Below the pieces are notes generated by a model. The model made no database searches. It saw only the letters and a program-made list of their open reading frames with translations, and had not been told where the DNA came from. From the NCBI GenBank assembly GCA_016717855.1, contig JADKEV010000078.1:1-31587 (forward strand): 31,587 nucleotides of DNA, in the 5' to 3' direction. This stretch comes from Betaproteobacteria bacterium. Lineage in GTDB: Bacteria > Pseudomonadota > Gammaproteobacteria > Burkholderiales > Casimicrobiaceae. Shown here piece after piece: positions 9,425 through 18,424 of the stretch. A program made the translations under genes and the position numbers. The stretch's first letter is position 1, and every line of letters starts with the position of its first letter.

Positions 9425-10407
9425 TCAGTTGGTGGCGCCGCTGGCCTTGATGATCGGGCGCCACTTTTCGATCTCGGACTGCACCAGCGCCTTGGTCGCT
9501 GCCGGTGTGGTACGGCTTTCGACCTCGACACCCATCGCCAGCGCACGCGTCTTGAACTTCTCGTCGGCCAGCACTTCGTTCAGCGCGGCGTTGAGCCGGC
9601 TCACCACCGCGGCCGGTGTCCCCTTGGCTGCCGCGATGAAAAACCACGTGTTGATTTCGGTCCCGGGGAAGCCCGCCTCGGCCACCGTCGGCACCGCGGG
9701 CGCCAGCGCGCTGCGGCTGAGGCCAGTGATCGCCAGCGCCTTGAGCGTGCCGTCCTGCGCGCGTGGCGCGCACGTGGTGACCGAACACAGCATGAAGCTC
9801 ACCTGGCCGCCCAGCAGGTCGGTGAGCGCCGCACTCTCACCCTTGTAGGGCACGTGCACCGCGTCGGTCTTCGTGACGTTCTTCAGCAATTCGCCGCCCA
9901 GGTGCATCGGCGTGCCGATGCCGGCCGATCCGAACTGGAACTTGCCCGGCTGGCTGCATCGGCTCTCACGAGCTCGCGCAGGTCGTTCGCTTTCACATAC
10001 TGCGGATTCGTCATCAGGACGAGGCCGACCTGGCCGACCTTGCCGACAAACTCGAAGTCGTTGACCGAATCGAACGGCAGGCTCGCGCTCATCGTGGCGT
10101 TAAGCGAGTGCGCCAGCGTGCTGAACAGCAGCGTGTAGCCGTTCGGCGCGGCCCGTGCCACGACGCCGGCAGCCAGCGCCGTTCCCGCACCGGGCCGGTT
10201 CTCGGGAACGACGCGCTGTCCCAGGATCGCGCTCAGGTGCTCGGCGACGATCCGCGCCAGCACGTCGGTGCCCCCGCCGGCGGCGTAGGGAATGACCAGC
10301 TGGATGTGCCGGTTCGGGTAGTCCTGCGCGAGTGCCGGCGCGGTAAGGACGGCGCCGGCCAGGCCGATGGCGACGGCGACGGCGATGCGTTCGAGAAGAT
10401 GTGTCAT
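9425..10407 (-). pseudogene. Bug/TctC-family tripartite tricarboxylate transporter substrate-binding protein, one frameshift
   Basis: From ATG 10407 the signal peptide is MTHLLERIAVAVAIGLAG through APALAQ, then DYPNRHIQLVIPYAAGGGTD, VVPENRPGAGTALAAGVVAR, AAPNGYTLLFSTLAHSLNAT and VNDFEFVGKVGQVGLVLMTN. A one-base shift near 9955 changes frame just before PGKFQFGSAGIGTPMHLGGE, after which HVPYKGESAALTDLLGGQVS, LAPAVPTVAEAGFPGTEINT and SEIEKWRPIIKASGATN end at 9425. The reconstructed length is about 326 residues. The start has no strong ribosome site and a slightly upstream start is possible. It is the second of two Bug receptors in tandem, with a 14-base gap. Confidence 0.82.
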
Positions 10408-10421
10408 GGGTTTGTGCGCAA

Positions 10422-11414
10422 TCACTCGGACGTGACCTTGTACTTGGTGACGATCGGCCGCCACTTCTCGACTTCGCCCTTCACGAGCTTCTCGAATTCC
10501 TCGGGCGTCGATGGCGCCGCCGTCATGCCCAATGTCGCGAGCTTCTCGACATTCGCCTTGTCGCCGAAATTTCGCTCACCGTCTTGTTCATCTCGACGAT
10601 GATCTCGCGCGGCAGCCCCTTCGGCCCTTCGATGCCGGTCCACGGCTGGGAGGAAAAGTTGTAACCCTCCTCGATCAGGGTGGGGATGTTCGGCAGTGCC
10701 GGATCGCGGTTGTCCCCGAAAATGACCAGCACCTTGAGCTGGCCGGAACGGATCTGCGGCATGAAATTGCCGACGAGGACATGCCCGCGTCCAGGTGCTC
10801 GCCGAGCAGGTCCTGCAGCACTTGCGGCGGACCGCGATACGGAATGATGTGTGTATTCGATTCCCGCGAGGTCCTGGAGCGCGAGCTGCGTCATGCGAAT
10901 AGGTGCCGTTGCCGGGGCTGCCCATCTTCACCTTGCCCGGATTGGCTTTCGCATACGCGACGAACTCGAAGGTGTTCACGTTCAGGCCCCGCCGGACGAC
11001 CAGGACCGACGGGTCCTTGTTGGTCACGGAGATGAACGAAAAGTCCGTGAGCGGGTTGTAGGGCAGCGACTTGAAAGTCAGCACGTTGTTGGCCGCCGGG
11101 CCGGGCGTGGTCACGATGAAGGTGTAACCGTCCGGCGCCGCCTTCGCGACCGACGCCTGGCCGATGTTGCCCGAGGCGCCGGTGCGATTTTCGACGACGA
11201 CGACATTGCCGTACTTCTTCTGGATGCCCGCGGCGATGACGCGCGCGACGACGTCGAAGCTGGAACCGGCGGGCCACGGCACGACGATCATCATCGGCTT
11301 TTCCATCGGCCACTTCGCATCCGCGAACGACAGTGGCGCCGCCAGCGCGGCGGCGGCGATCAGGACGACCCTGGCGCCGATCAACAGGCGGCGGGCAAGA
11401 TTGCAGTTAGTCAT
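10422..11414 (-). pseudogene. Bug/TctC-family tripartite tricarboxylate transporter substrate-binding protein, internal frameshifts
   Basis: The frame is open end to end (330 codons), but the middle is translated out of phase. The N-terminus is good: signal MTNCNLARRLLIGARVVLIA, then KPMMIVVPWPAGSSFDVVAR, VVVVENRTGASGNIGQASVA, DGYTFIVTTPGPAANNVLTF, VKMGSPGNGTYS. From about 10895 the family sequence moves to another frame (MTQLALQDLAGIEYTH, then after two more shifts near 10850 and 10785 VLVGNFMPQIRSGQLKVLVI, NIPTLIEEGYNFSSQPWTGI). It returns near 10570 for FGDKANVEKLATLGMTAAPS and VEKWRPIVTKYKVTSE. So the open frame hides about four indels. It lies 48 bases downstream of the aldehyde dehydrogenase. 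Confidence 0.8.
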
Positions 11415-11462
11415 GCGTTGTCTCCTTGAGTGCTGGTGGTTTACTGCGGCGGCACTGGCCGT

Positions 11463-12895
11463 TCAGTTGAGGACGAAGAACCGTTCCTCGGTCATGTCGC
11501 GGATCGCGAATTTCGGCCCCTCCCGGCCGATGCCGCTGTCCTTCACCCCGCCGTACGGCATCTGGTCCGAGCGCCAGCGCGACGTCCCATTGACGATCAC
11601 GCCGCCGGTGCGGATCGTCTTGATCGCGGACAGGGCCAGGGCTAGCGAGTTGGTGTAGATCCCGCACTGCAGGCCGAACGGGCTGTCGCTGATCGCTGCG
11701 AAGAGCGGCGCGAGTTCCTCGTACGGCTGGATCGTCAGGGCGGGCCCGAAGATCTCCTCGCGCACGGCCTCCATGTCGGGCTTGACGTTGGTGAGGACCA
11801 TCCCGTCGAGCTGCGCGCCCTGCCGCTTGCCCCCGCGCAGCAGCCGCGCTCCGGCGGCGACGGCACGCCCGACCACGCCCTCGACCCGGATGGCGGCCTG
11901 CTCGTCGATCAGCGTGCCGACCTCGGTCGCCATGTCCATTGGATCGCCGAAGCGGATAGTGTCCATCTCGCGGCACACGGCCTCGGCAAAGCCTTCGAAT
12001 ACCTGCTTCTGCACGAAGACATTCTGGACGGAAACGCAGCTCTGGCCGGCGAGCGCCACGGCATTGCGCGCGCACGCCTTGGCGGCGGCAGCGAGATCGG
12101 CATCGCCATGGACGAAGGTCGGTCCGACGCCGCCCAGCTCGAGGGCGACGCGCTTCATGCCGATAGCGTTGCGGATGATCTTGCCCACGCGGATCGAGCC
12201 GGTGAAACTCACGAAGTCCACGCGCGGATCGCTGACCAGCTGCGGCGCGATGGCATCGCCATAGACGGCGTTGATCGCGCCGGGAGGCACGCCGGCTTCG
12301 ATGAAGGCTTCGACGAACTTGTGCACGCACAGCGGCGCCTTCGGCGACGGTTTCAGTACCACGCTGTTGCCGGCGGCGAGCGCCGGCCCGAGCTTGTGGG
12401 CAGCCAGATTCACGGGACCGTTGAAGGGCGTGATCGCGGCGACGACGCCGACCGGAAAGCGCATGACCATCGCGATCTTGCCGGCGCCAATGGCGCTGGC
12501 ATCCATCGGGATGTGCTCGCCCTGGATGCGCACGGCTTCTTCCGCGCACAGGCGCAGCGTATCGGCCGAACGCTGGGCTTCGAACACGCAGTCGCGCAGC
12601 GCCTTCCCGCTTTCGAGCGCCATGACACGCCCGATCTCGTCGCTGCGGGCGGTCACGACGTCGGCAACACGGCGCAGCAGCGCCGCGCGCTCGTAGCCCG
12701 GCATCGCCGCCATGACGTCCTTGGCCTGGTGCGCGGCGGCGGGGGCGTCGTCGCAGTCCGGCTGGTCGAGACCGGCGCATGGGCGACGACATCGCCGCGG
12801 TAGGGGTCGCGGACCTCCTGGAAGTTCTCCGCGTCGCGCCAGGCGCCGCCGATCCGGGCACGAATTCTCCGCTTCTTTGCTGTCTTTCCGGGCAT
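11463..12895 (-). CDS. Aldehyde dehydrogenase family protein (one apparent frameshift near the N-terminus)
   Basis: This is an NAD(P)-dependent oxidation enzyme for an aldehyde or semialdehyde, about 477 residues. ATG 12895 gives MPGKTAKKRRIRARIGGAWR, ENFQEVRDPYRGDVVAHAPV; near 12765 one indel moves the reading to the long open frame that continues HQAKDVMAAMPGYERAALLR. Family marks in that frame include PVGVVAAITPFNGPVNLAAH, GNSVVLKPSPKAPL, FVSFTGSIRVGKII, RVALELGGVGPTFV (general-base glutamate), NAVALAGQSCVSVQNVF (catalytic cysteine), EEIFGPALTIQPYEE and MPYGGVKDSGIGREGP. The C-terminus is intact. It follows the aldo/keto reductase by 55 bases. The two may act on neighbouring alcohol/aldehyde steps. 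Confidence 0.85.
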
Positions 12896-12950
12896 CCACG
12901 ATCAAGGCCCTTCTGGCTATGTGCGAGGGCGCGACCGCGCGCCCGCCGGT

Positions 12951-13823
12951 TCATGCGGCGTCTTCCGCCTTGTAGACGTCGACGGTCAGGCGCGGCAGCG
13001 TGGCGAAATCGATCGGGGGCTGCCAATTGTCGGCGAGCCGGATGTTCCGGTCCACCTCTTCAGGCCAGCGCATGCCGATGAGCGCGGAGTGGACGCGCGA
13101 GTCGGCCAGCACGAACTTGAGGCTCACCTCGTACAAGTCCCGCGCCGCCTGCCATTCCGGCGCGAGGTAGCCGGCCGCCCGCTGCAGGACGCCCGAGGTC
13201 ATCGTGCGCATGGTCACGACACCGGCGCATGCCTTGGCGGCCTCGATGAGGAAATGGCGCGCCGCGGCCTGGTAGATGAAGTTGTACGCGATCTGGTAGA
13301 CGTCGAACTCCGGATGCGGCAGGAACTGAAGCGCCGTCCAGGGCTCCTCCGTGGTGATGCCGATGAACCCGATCTTTCCCGCATCGCGCAGCTCGCGCAG
13401 GGCGTCCAGCGGCCCGCCATGCACGATGTGTTCGTATTCCGCGACGGGGTACATCCGGCCGTGCACCTGCACGACGTCGATGTAGTCGGACTGCAGGCGC
13501 TTGAGGCTGTCGTGCACGCTGGCGATGACCGCCTGCCGGTTGAGCTCGAACCAGACCTTTGTGGCGAGCACGCACTCGTGGCGCCGCGTCTTCATCACTT
13601 CGCCGATCAGCGTCTCGCTGTGACCCGTCCCGTAAGCCGGCGCGGTGTCGATGTAGTTGATGCCGAGGTCGAGCGCGCGATGGATCGTCGCGATGGCGAT
13701 CCGGCGGCCCTCGATCGAGAACGGATCCCAGTCGTTCGCCCGGTTCACGCTGCCGAAGGGCGAGGCGCCCAGTGCGATGCGCGACACGTCGAGACCGGTC
13801 CGGCCGAGCTTTCTCTTTTCCAT
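12951..13823 (-). CDS. Aldo/keto reductase
   Basis: This is an intact 290-residue NAD(P)H-dependent oxidoreductase with a TIM barrel. I chose ATG 13823 (MEKRKLGRTGLDVSRIALG), the classic start of the family, with AAGGA just upstream; the same frame stays open to 13880 but the extra residues look non-coding. The catalytic tetrad is complete: Asp59 and Tyr64 in YIDTAPAYGTGHSE, Lys89 in VLATKVW, His121 in VVQVHG. NPxE-like cofactor residues are not obvious. It is the first gene of the leftward set, under the promoter at 13917-13945 and divergent from the LysR gene, so that regulator may control it. Confidence 0.92.
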   Translation of the reverse strand: MEKRKLGRTGLDVSRIALGASPFGSVNRANDWDPFSIEGRRIAIATIHRALDLGINYIDTAPAYGTGHSETLIGEVMKTRRHECVLATKVWFELNRQAVIASVHDSLKRLQSDYIDVVQVHGRMYPVAEYEHIVHGGPLDALRELRDAGKIGFIGITTEEPWTALQFLPHPEFDVYQIAYNFIYQAAARHFLIEAAKACAGVVTMRTMTSGVLQRAAGYLAPEWQAARDLYEVSLKFVLADSRVHSALIGMRWPEEVDRNIRLADNWQPPIDFATLPRLTVDVYKAEDAA

Positions 13824-13916
13824 CGTCCTTTCCGGTCCTCCGGCGCGCCTGGCCTGGTCAGGCCGGCGCGTCGAATGCATGTGGCACTTGTGGGGACAAC
13901 CTGCTAAACAATTTAA

Positions 13917-13945
13917 ATGATATGACAGCTATGGTGGTGTGTCAA
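13917..13945 (-). promoter_or_regulatory. Sigma70-type promoter of the leftward aldo/keto reductase operon
   Basis: The minus strand shows TTGACA (13945-13940), exactly 17 bases, then TATCAT (13922-13917). Only one base of the two hexamers differs from consensus. It lies in the most AT-rich stretch of the window, 94 bases upstream of the aldo/keto reductase start. A second promoter of the same make (TTGACA-N17-TATCGT) precedes the alcohol dehydrogenase. Confidence 0.65.
13923..13944. promoter_or_regulatory. TGACA-N12-TGTCA dyad inside the divergent promoter
   Basis: A perfect 5-base inverted repeat (13923-13927 and 13940-13944) fills the spacer and overlaps the -35 of the leftward promoter. 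An ATTTAAAT palindrome is next to it at 13911-13918. The position, between a LysR-type gene and its divergent neighbour, is where such regulators bind, but the arms are short and one arm is part of the -35 itself. Confidence 0.35.
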
Positions 13946-14145
13946 GTCTTTTTTTGCCGCAGGGGTAGCCCTGGATGGGTGCCTGCTGGACACTGGAGGC
14001 AGAACATGCACAATGCCCCGGAGGCGCGGGCGGTCATCCTGGGTGCACGCGTCCGGATGGCGGGCCGCGGATCCTGGGCCGGCCCTCGAGGAGACAGGCT
14101 GGGTGGCAACGCCACGATTGGAGCGCCACACGAGACCGAGAACAC
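13946..14145. other. Non-coding leader between the divergent promoter and the LysR gene
   Basis: This is the right part of the 322-base intergenic region between 13823 and 14146. It holds a short T-run at 13947-13955, then GC-rich sequence. The rightward frame is open from 13975 but the extra 57 codons resemble no family, so I treat them as untranslated. I see no clear -10/-35 pair for the LysR gene. Confidence 0.4.
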
Positions 14146-15057
14146 ATGAACGCCATCGCACCGAACAATCCGCACTTCGACCTCGTCGATCTGCGCCTTT
14201 TCGTGAAGGTCGCGGAAGCCGGAAGCCTGACCCGCGGCGCGCAAAGGTCCTTCCTGTCCCTCGCGGCGGCCAGCCTGCGCATCAAGAGTCTGGAAGAAGC
14301 GGTTGGCTCGCAGCTGTTCTACCGGGCGCAGCGCGGCGTGTCGCCGACGCAGGCGGGCGAGGTCTTCCTGAATCACGCCCGGAAGGTGCTGCAGGAGATC
14401 GATCTCCTGCAGGGCGAGATGCAGCCCTTCTCCCGGGGGGTGCGCGGCAACGTCAGGCTGTTCGCCAACGCCACGGCGATTTCCGAGCTGTTGCCGGCTG
14501 TGCTCGCGAAGTTCTTCGCGATTCACGACGTGATCGCCGTCGATCTGCAGGAGCGGCTCAGCGCGGAGATCGTGCGCGCCGTGCACGAGGGAATTGCCGA
14601 TATCGGCGTCATTTCCGCGCTCGTGCGCGCCGACGGGCTCGAGACCCTGCCCTACAAGAAGGATCGCCTGGTCCTGGCGGTGCCCTTCGACCATCCGCTG
14701 GCCGTCGTGCCCTGCATCCAGTTTGCCGACGCGCTCGACTACGATTTCATCGGCCTGGATTCCCATAGCGCGACGCACGCGTTCCTGCAGAACGAGGTGG
14801 CCCTGCTGGGGCGCGGAATCCGGCAACGGATCCAGGTCGGCAGCTTCGACGCGATGTGCCGGATGATCGAGGCGGGCGTCGGCATCGGCGTGCTTCCCGA
14901 AATGTCGGCGCGGCGGCATGCGAAGTCGATCCGGATCAAGACGATCCAGCTGCTCGACGAATGGGCGATGCGCGAGTTGCGCATCTGCGTGCGCAGCCGC
15001 GCCGAACTGCCGGTCTTCGCCCGTGAGTTGATCGACTTCATCCTGCAGAGCCCCTAG
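14146..15057 (+). CDS. LysR-family transcriptional regulator
   Basis: A 303-residue DNA-binding regulator. The N-terminal winged helix-turn-helix occupies about residues 12-70 (FDLVDLRLFVKVAEAGSLTR, AAASLRIKSLEEAVGSQLFY, RGVSPTQAGEVFLNHARKVL). The effector domain follows with VRGNVRLFANATAISELLP, DIGVISALVRADGLETLPYK, DRLVLAVPFDHPLAV and GVGIGVLPEMSARR. I chose ATG 14146 (MNAIAPNNPHFDL) because the helix-turn-helix starts soon after. In the usual motif A, ALNLSQPAVS is replaced here by RSFLSLAAAS, a common variant. It is divergent from the aldo/keto reductase and directly upstream of the acyl-CoA operon, so it may control either or both. Confidence 0.93.
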   Translation: MNAIAPNNPHFDLVDLRLFVKVAEAGSLTRGAQRSFLSLAAASLRIKSLEEAVGSQLFYRAQRGVSPTQAGEVFLNHARKVLQEIDLLQGEMQPFSRGVRGNVRLFANATAISELLPAVLAKFFAIHDVIAVDLQERLSAEIVRAVHEGIADIGVISALVRADGLETLPYKKDRLVLAVPFDHPLAVVPCIQFADALDYDFIGLDSHSATHAFLQNEVALLGRGIRQRIQVGSFDAMCRMIEAGVGIGVLPEMSARRHAKSIRIKTIQLLDEWAMRELRICVRSRAELPVFARELIDFILQSP

Positions 15058-15072
15058 TCCCCCCGCCGCCCG

Positions 15073-15087
15073 GCCTCGTTTCGAGGC
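15073..15087 (+). terminator. Hairpin after the LysR gene
   Basis: A perfect stem GCCTCG-TTT-CGAGGC lies 15 bases after the LysR stop, followed by TTCAAAAG. There is no long T-run, so this is a weak intrinsic-terminator candidate. It separates the LysR gene from the operon promoter region just downstream. Confidence 0.4.
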
Positions 15088-15094
15088 TTCAAAA

Positions 15095-15145
15095 GCACAT
15101 CTTCGTGAATGGCAAATTGCCGCGCGTTCTGATGTGCGTCAAGCT
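15095..15145 (+). promoter_or_regulatory. Operator/promoter region of the acyl-CoA operon with nested palindrome
   Basis: GGCAA-A-TTGCC (15111-15121) is centred on 15116, and an outer inverted repeat GCACATC (15095-15101) / GATGTGC (15131-15137) is centred on the same base. CTTC at 15101-15104, the GCAAATTGC core and CAAGCT at 15140-15145 recur with identical spacing at 25933-25977, upstream of the other rightward operon. TTGCCG, 17 bases, then CAAGCT could be a weak, activator-dependent -35/-10 pair. The likely ligand of the site is an effector-responsive regulator such as the neighbouring LysR protein, but this is inference. Confidence 0.5.
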
Positions 15146-15189
15146 CATGTCCCAACGAAGGGACCGCGCTGTCCCCATCAGGAGCAGGA

Positions 15190-15957
<768 letters not shown>

Positions 15958-16022
15958 CGCACGCGGTGCACACCGGGCGACGCGCCGCTGTTGACTCCCG
16001 ATTCATGAAAGAGAGCAAACCC

Positions 16023-16874
16023 ATGCAAGAGAACATGCAGCCGCAATCCGTCTTCCGGGACGGTTTGTTCAAGGACAAGGTGGTGCTTCTGTCGGGCGCC
16101 GGCACGGGCCTGGGCAAGGCCGCTGCCGAGCAATTCGCCCGGCTCGGCGCCTCGCTGGTGATCTGCGGGCGGGACGGCGAGCGGCTGGCCGCGGCGGCCG
16201 ACGACCTGAGAAAGCTGGGCGCCCGCGTGCTGGCGCGGCCGATGACCATCAGGGATCCGCAGGCGGTGTCCGACCTGATGGACGAGGCCTGGAACGAATT
16301 CGGCCGGATCGACGTGCTCGTCAACAACGCCGGAGGCCAATTCGCGAGTCCGGCGCTGGACATCAAGCCCAAGGGCTGGCTGGCGGTCATCGACACCAAC
16401 CTCAACGGCACGTGGTACATGATGCAGGCGGCGGCGCAGCGGTGGAAACAGCACGGCCAGCCTGGGAACATCATCAACGTCGTCGCCGTTATCTGGCGCG
16501 GGCTCCCGCAGGTCTCCCACACCTGCGCGGCACGCGCGGGTGTCGTCTACCTGTCCAAGACGGTGGCGGTCGAATGGGCCGAGCATCGCATCCGCGTGAA
16601 CTGCCTGGCGCCCGGCACGGTCCAGACCGACGCCTTCAACTACTACAGCGAAGCGGGCCGCGCCAGTTTCCAGCAGGCGAACCCGATGAAGCATGCCGGG
16701 GACGCGCCGGACATCAGCGAGGCCATCACCTACCTGGCCTCGGACGCGAGCAAGTTCATCACCGGCGAAGTGCTCACCGTGGATGGCGGCCAGCAGTTGT
16801 GGGGCGATCCGTGGTTCGACGGCAGGCCCCGGTACTTCGAGCTTGACTACGAGGCCTCGCGCCGTGCCAAGTGA
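16023..16874 (+). CDS. Atypical SDR-family oxidoreductase (2,4-dienoyl-CoA reductase/AtuG-like subgroup)
   Basis: 283 residues from ATG 16023, which has AAGAGAG upstream; ATG 16005 in the same frame has no ribosome site. The cofactor site is classical: GAGTGLG (25-31), VICGRDGERL, NNAG (101-104), Asn126. The active site is not: the usual serine is in INVVAVIW (valine/alanine instead), and the YxxxK motif is replaced by Thr167-CAA-Arg171 in SHTCAARAG. SDRs with HSGAARAG-type sites occur among citronellol-pathway (Atu) and peroxisomal dienoyl-CoA reductase-like proteins, so a reductase acting on an enoyl- or dienoyl-CoA is plausible. It overlaps the next gene by 11 bases. Confidence 0.85.
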   Translation: MQENMQPQSVFRDGLFKDKVVLLSGAGTGLGKAAAEQFARLGASLVICGRDGERLAAAADDLRKLGARVLARPMTIRDPQAVSDLMDEAWNEFGRIDVLVNNAGGQFASPALDIKPKGWLAVIDTNLNGTWYMMQAAAQRWKQHGQPGNIINVVAVIWRGLPQVSHTCAARAGVVYLSKTVAVEWAEHRIRVNCLAPGTVQTDAFNYYSEAGRASFQQANPMKHAGDAPDISEAITYLASDASKFITGEVLTVDGGQQLWGDPWFDGRPRYFELDYEASRRAK

Positions 16875-17748
16875 GCGCGCCAAGGCCACGATAGCCGTCG
16901 CCGGCGCTGGGACGATGGGCACCGGCATCGCCATCGTGGCGGCGCGGGGCGGCGCGCAGACGATCGTCTTCGATGTCGACGGGCAGCGCGCGCAAGTGGC
17001 GTTGCGCGACATGCGCCGCTTCCTCGAGCGTTCGGCGGAACTGGGGCGCATGACGCGGGAGCAGGCCGAGGCGGCCTGCGCGCGCGCCCGCGCGACCAGC
17101 CGCCTCGAGGACCTGGCCGGCGCCGATCTCGTGATCGAGGCCGCATTCGAGGATTTCAAGGTCAAGGCGGGGTTGCTGCGCAGCCTCGACGACGTGCTGC
17201 GTCCGGAAGCGATCGTCGCGTCGAATACGTCGACGCTGTCGATCACGCAGTTGGCCGGCGCGAGCAAGCGCCCGCAACAGGTCGTCGGCATGCATTTCTG
17301 CCTGCCGGCGCAATTGATGAAGCTGGTGGAACTCACGCCCGGCCTGCTCACGAGCGCGGAGACGCTGGCCGCGGCGGAGGCCCATTGCATTGCGCTGGGA
17401 CAGATCCCGATCCGCACCAAGGACACGCCCGGCTTCATCCTCAATCACTTCGTGATCCCGCTGAACAACGATGCGATCCGGCTCGTCGAGCGCGGCGTGG
17501 CTGCGCCCGCGGACATCGACCGCGGCGTGCGCACGGCGCTGGGTTATCCGCTGGGGCCTTTGCAGCTCGTCGACCTCGTGGGCCTGGACACGCAGTTGCG
17601 GCTCTGCGAGGCGTTCCATGAAGTGACCCGCGACCCGCGCCACGTTTGCCCCCACCTCGTGCGCCAGATGGTCGCCGCCGGCCACCTGGGCAAGAAGAGC
17701 GGCCAGGGTTTCTACCGCTACGAGTCCACCGGCACTTTCGGAGCCTGA
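16864..17748 (+). CDS. 3-hydroxyacyl-CoA dehydrogenase (NAD-binding plus C-terminal domain)
   Basis: 294 residues from GTG 16864, which overlaps the SDR stop and has GAGG ten bases upstream. The Rossmann fold begins TIAVAGAGTMGTGIAI (GAGTMG 14-19; Asp37 selects NAD). Catalytic residues match the family: Ser123 in SNTST, His144 in VGMHFCLPAQ, Glu156 in VELTPG, Asn194 in GFILNHF. The ending GKKSGQGFYRYES is typical. It oxidises an (S)-3-hydroxyacyl-CoA to the 3-keto form. The next gene, four bases on, matches the second half of longer PaaH-type enzymes. Confidence 0.92.
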   Translation: MPSERAKATIAVAGAGTMGTGIAIVAARGGAQTIVFDVDGQRAQVALRDMRRFLERSAELGRMTREQAEAACARARATSRLEDLAGADLVIEAAFEDFKVKAGLLRSLDDVLRPEAIVASNTSTLSITQLAGASKRPQQVVGMHFCLPAQLMKLVELTPGLLTSAETLAAAEAHCIALGQIPIRTKDTPGFILNHFVIPLNNDAIRLVERGVAAPADIDRGVRTALGYPLGPLQLVDLVGLDTQLRLCEAFHEVTRDPRHVCPHLVRQMVAAGHLGKKSGQGFYRYESTGTFGA

Positions 17749-17752
17749 TGCG

Positions 17753-18424
17753 ATGCGATTCGAATTGATCGACCTGGGCGGCAGCCGTTCCGTCGCCGCC
17801 GGCGACGCGCTCCTCAACCTCGCGGCGACAGGCGCGGACACGACGCTGGTCATCGGCGGCGATGCGCAGGCCCGGGCCCGCGCGCTCGGCCAGATCGAGC
17901 TCGCGGCGAAGCGGCTGGTGCTCGTCGAGCTGGGCACCGAGTGCCTGGCATTCCACACCGGCGAGGACGTCCCCGTGGAAGAAAAGGTGCTCGGCTTCGC
18001 CTGCTTCCGGCTGGGCGCGCTGCCGGCCTCCGTATTGGTCGAACTGGTCCGCCAGCCGCGCACGTCCGCGGAGGCGCTGGCGGCGGCGCAGGGCTTGTTC
18101 GAACAGGCGGGGCTGCAGGTGAGCGTTTGTGCGGACGTGCCGGGACGCATCGTGGACAGCCTGTTGCGGCCCTACCTGAATTCGGCGCTGCGCGGCGTCG
18201 ATGAAGGCCTGGCCACCGCGGCAGACCTCGACCAGGCGCTGTGCCTCGGCCTCGGTTACCCGAAGGGACCGATCCAACTGCTGGAAGAGAGCGGCCTGGA
18301 GGCGCACTTCCAGGTCTGCAGTGAACTGCACGAAGCAACAGGCGCCGCGGCGTTCGTTCCGGCGCGCCGCGCACGCGTGCTCGCGATGCGCAAAGCGGCC
18401 GGACTCGGCCGGCGGGAGGCATGA
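17753..18424 (+). CDS. 3-hydroxyacyl-CoA dehydrogenase C-terminal domain protein (stand-alone PaaH second half)
   Basis: 223 residues with no nucleotide-binding GxGxxG. The C-terminal half holds the 3HCDH C-terminal pattern GRIVDSLLRPYLNSALRGVD (131-150), EGLATAADLDQALCLGLGYP (151-170) and KGPIQLLEESGLEAHFQ. The first 125 residues resemble the linking region of long (about 475-residue) PaaH/PaaC-type dehydrogenases, which carry a second C-terminal domain. With the preceding gene it totals 517 residues, so the pair looks like a split PaaH. The start at 17753 is four bases past the previous stop, in another frame; the end overlaps the ligase start. It may be a partner subunit that completes the dehydrogenase. 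Confidence 0.8.
   Translation: MRFELIDLGGSRSVAAGDALLNLAATGADTTLVIGGDAQARARALGQIELAAKRLVLVELGTECLAFHTGEDVPVEEKVLGFACFRLGALPASVLVELVRQPRTSAEALAAAQGLFEQAGLQVSVCADVPGRIVDSLLRPYLNSALRGVDEGLATAADLDQALCLGLGYPKGPIQLLEESGLEAHFQVCSELHEATGAAAFVPARRARVLAMRKAAGLGRREA

Noticed and set aside
13975..14145. 57-residue N-terminal extension of the LysR protein
   Set aside because: LysR helix-turn-helix domains begin close to the N-terminus; the extension has no similarity I recognise and no ribosome site.
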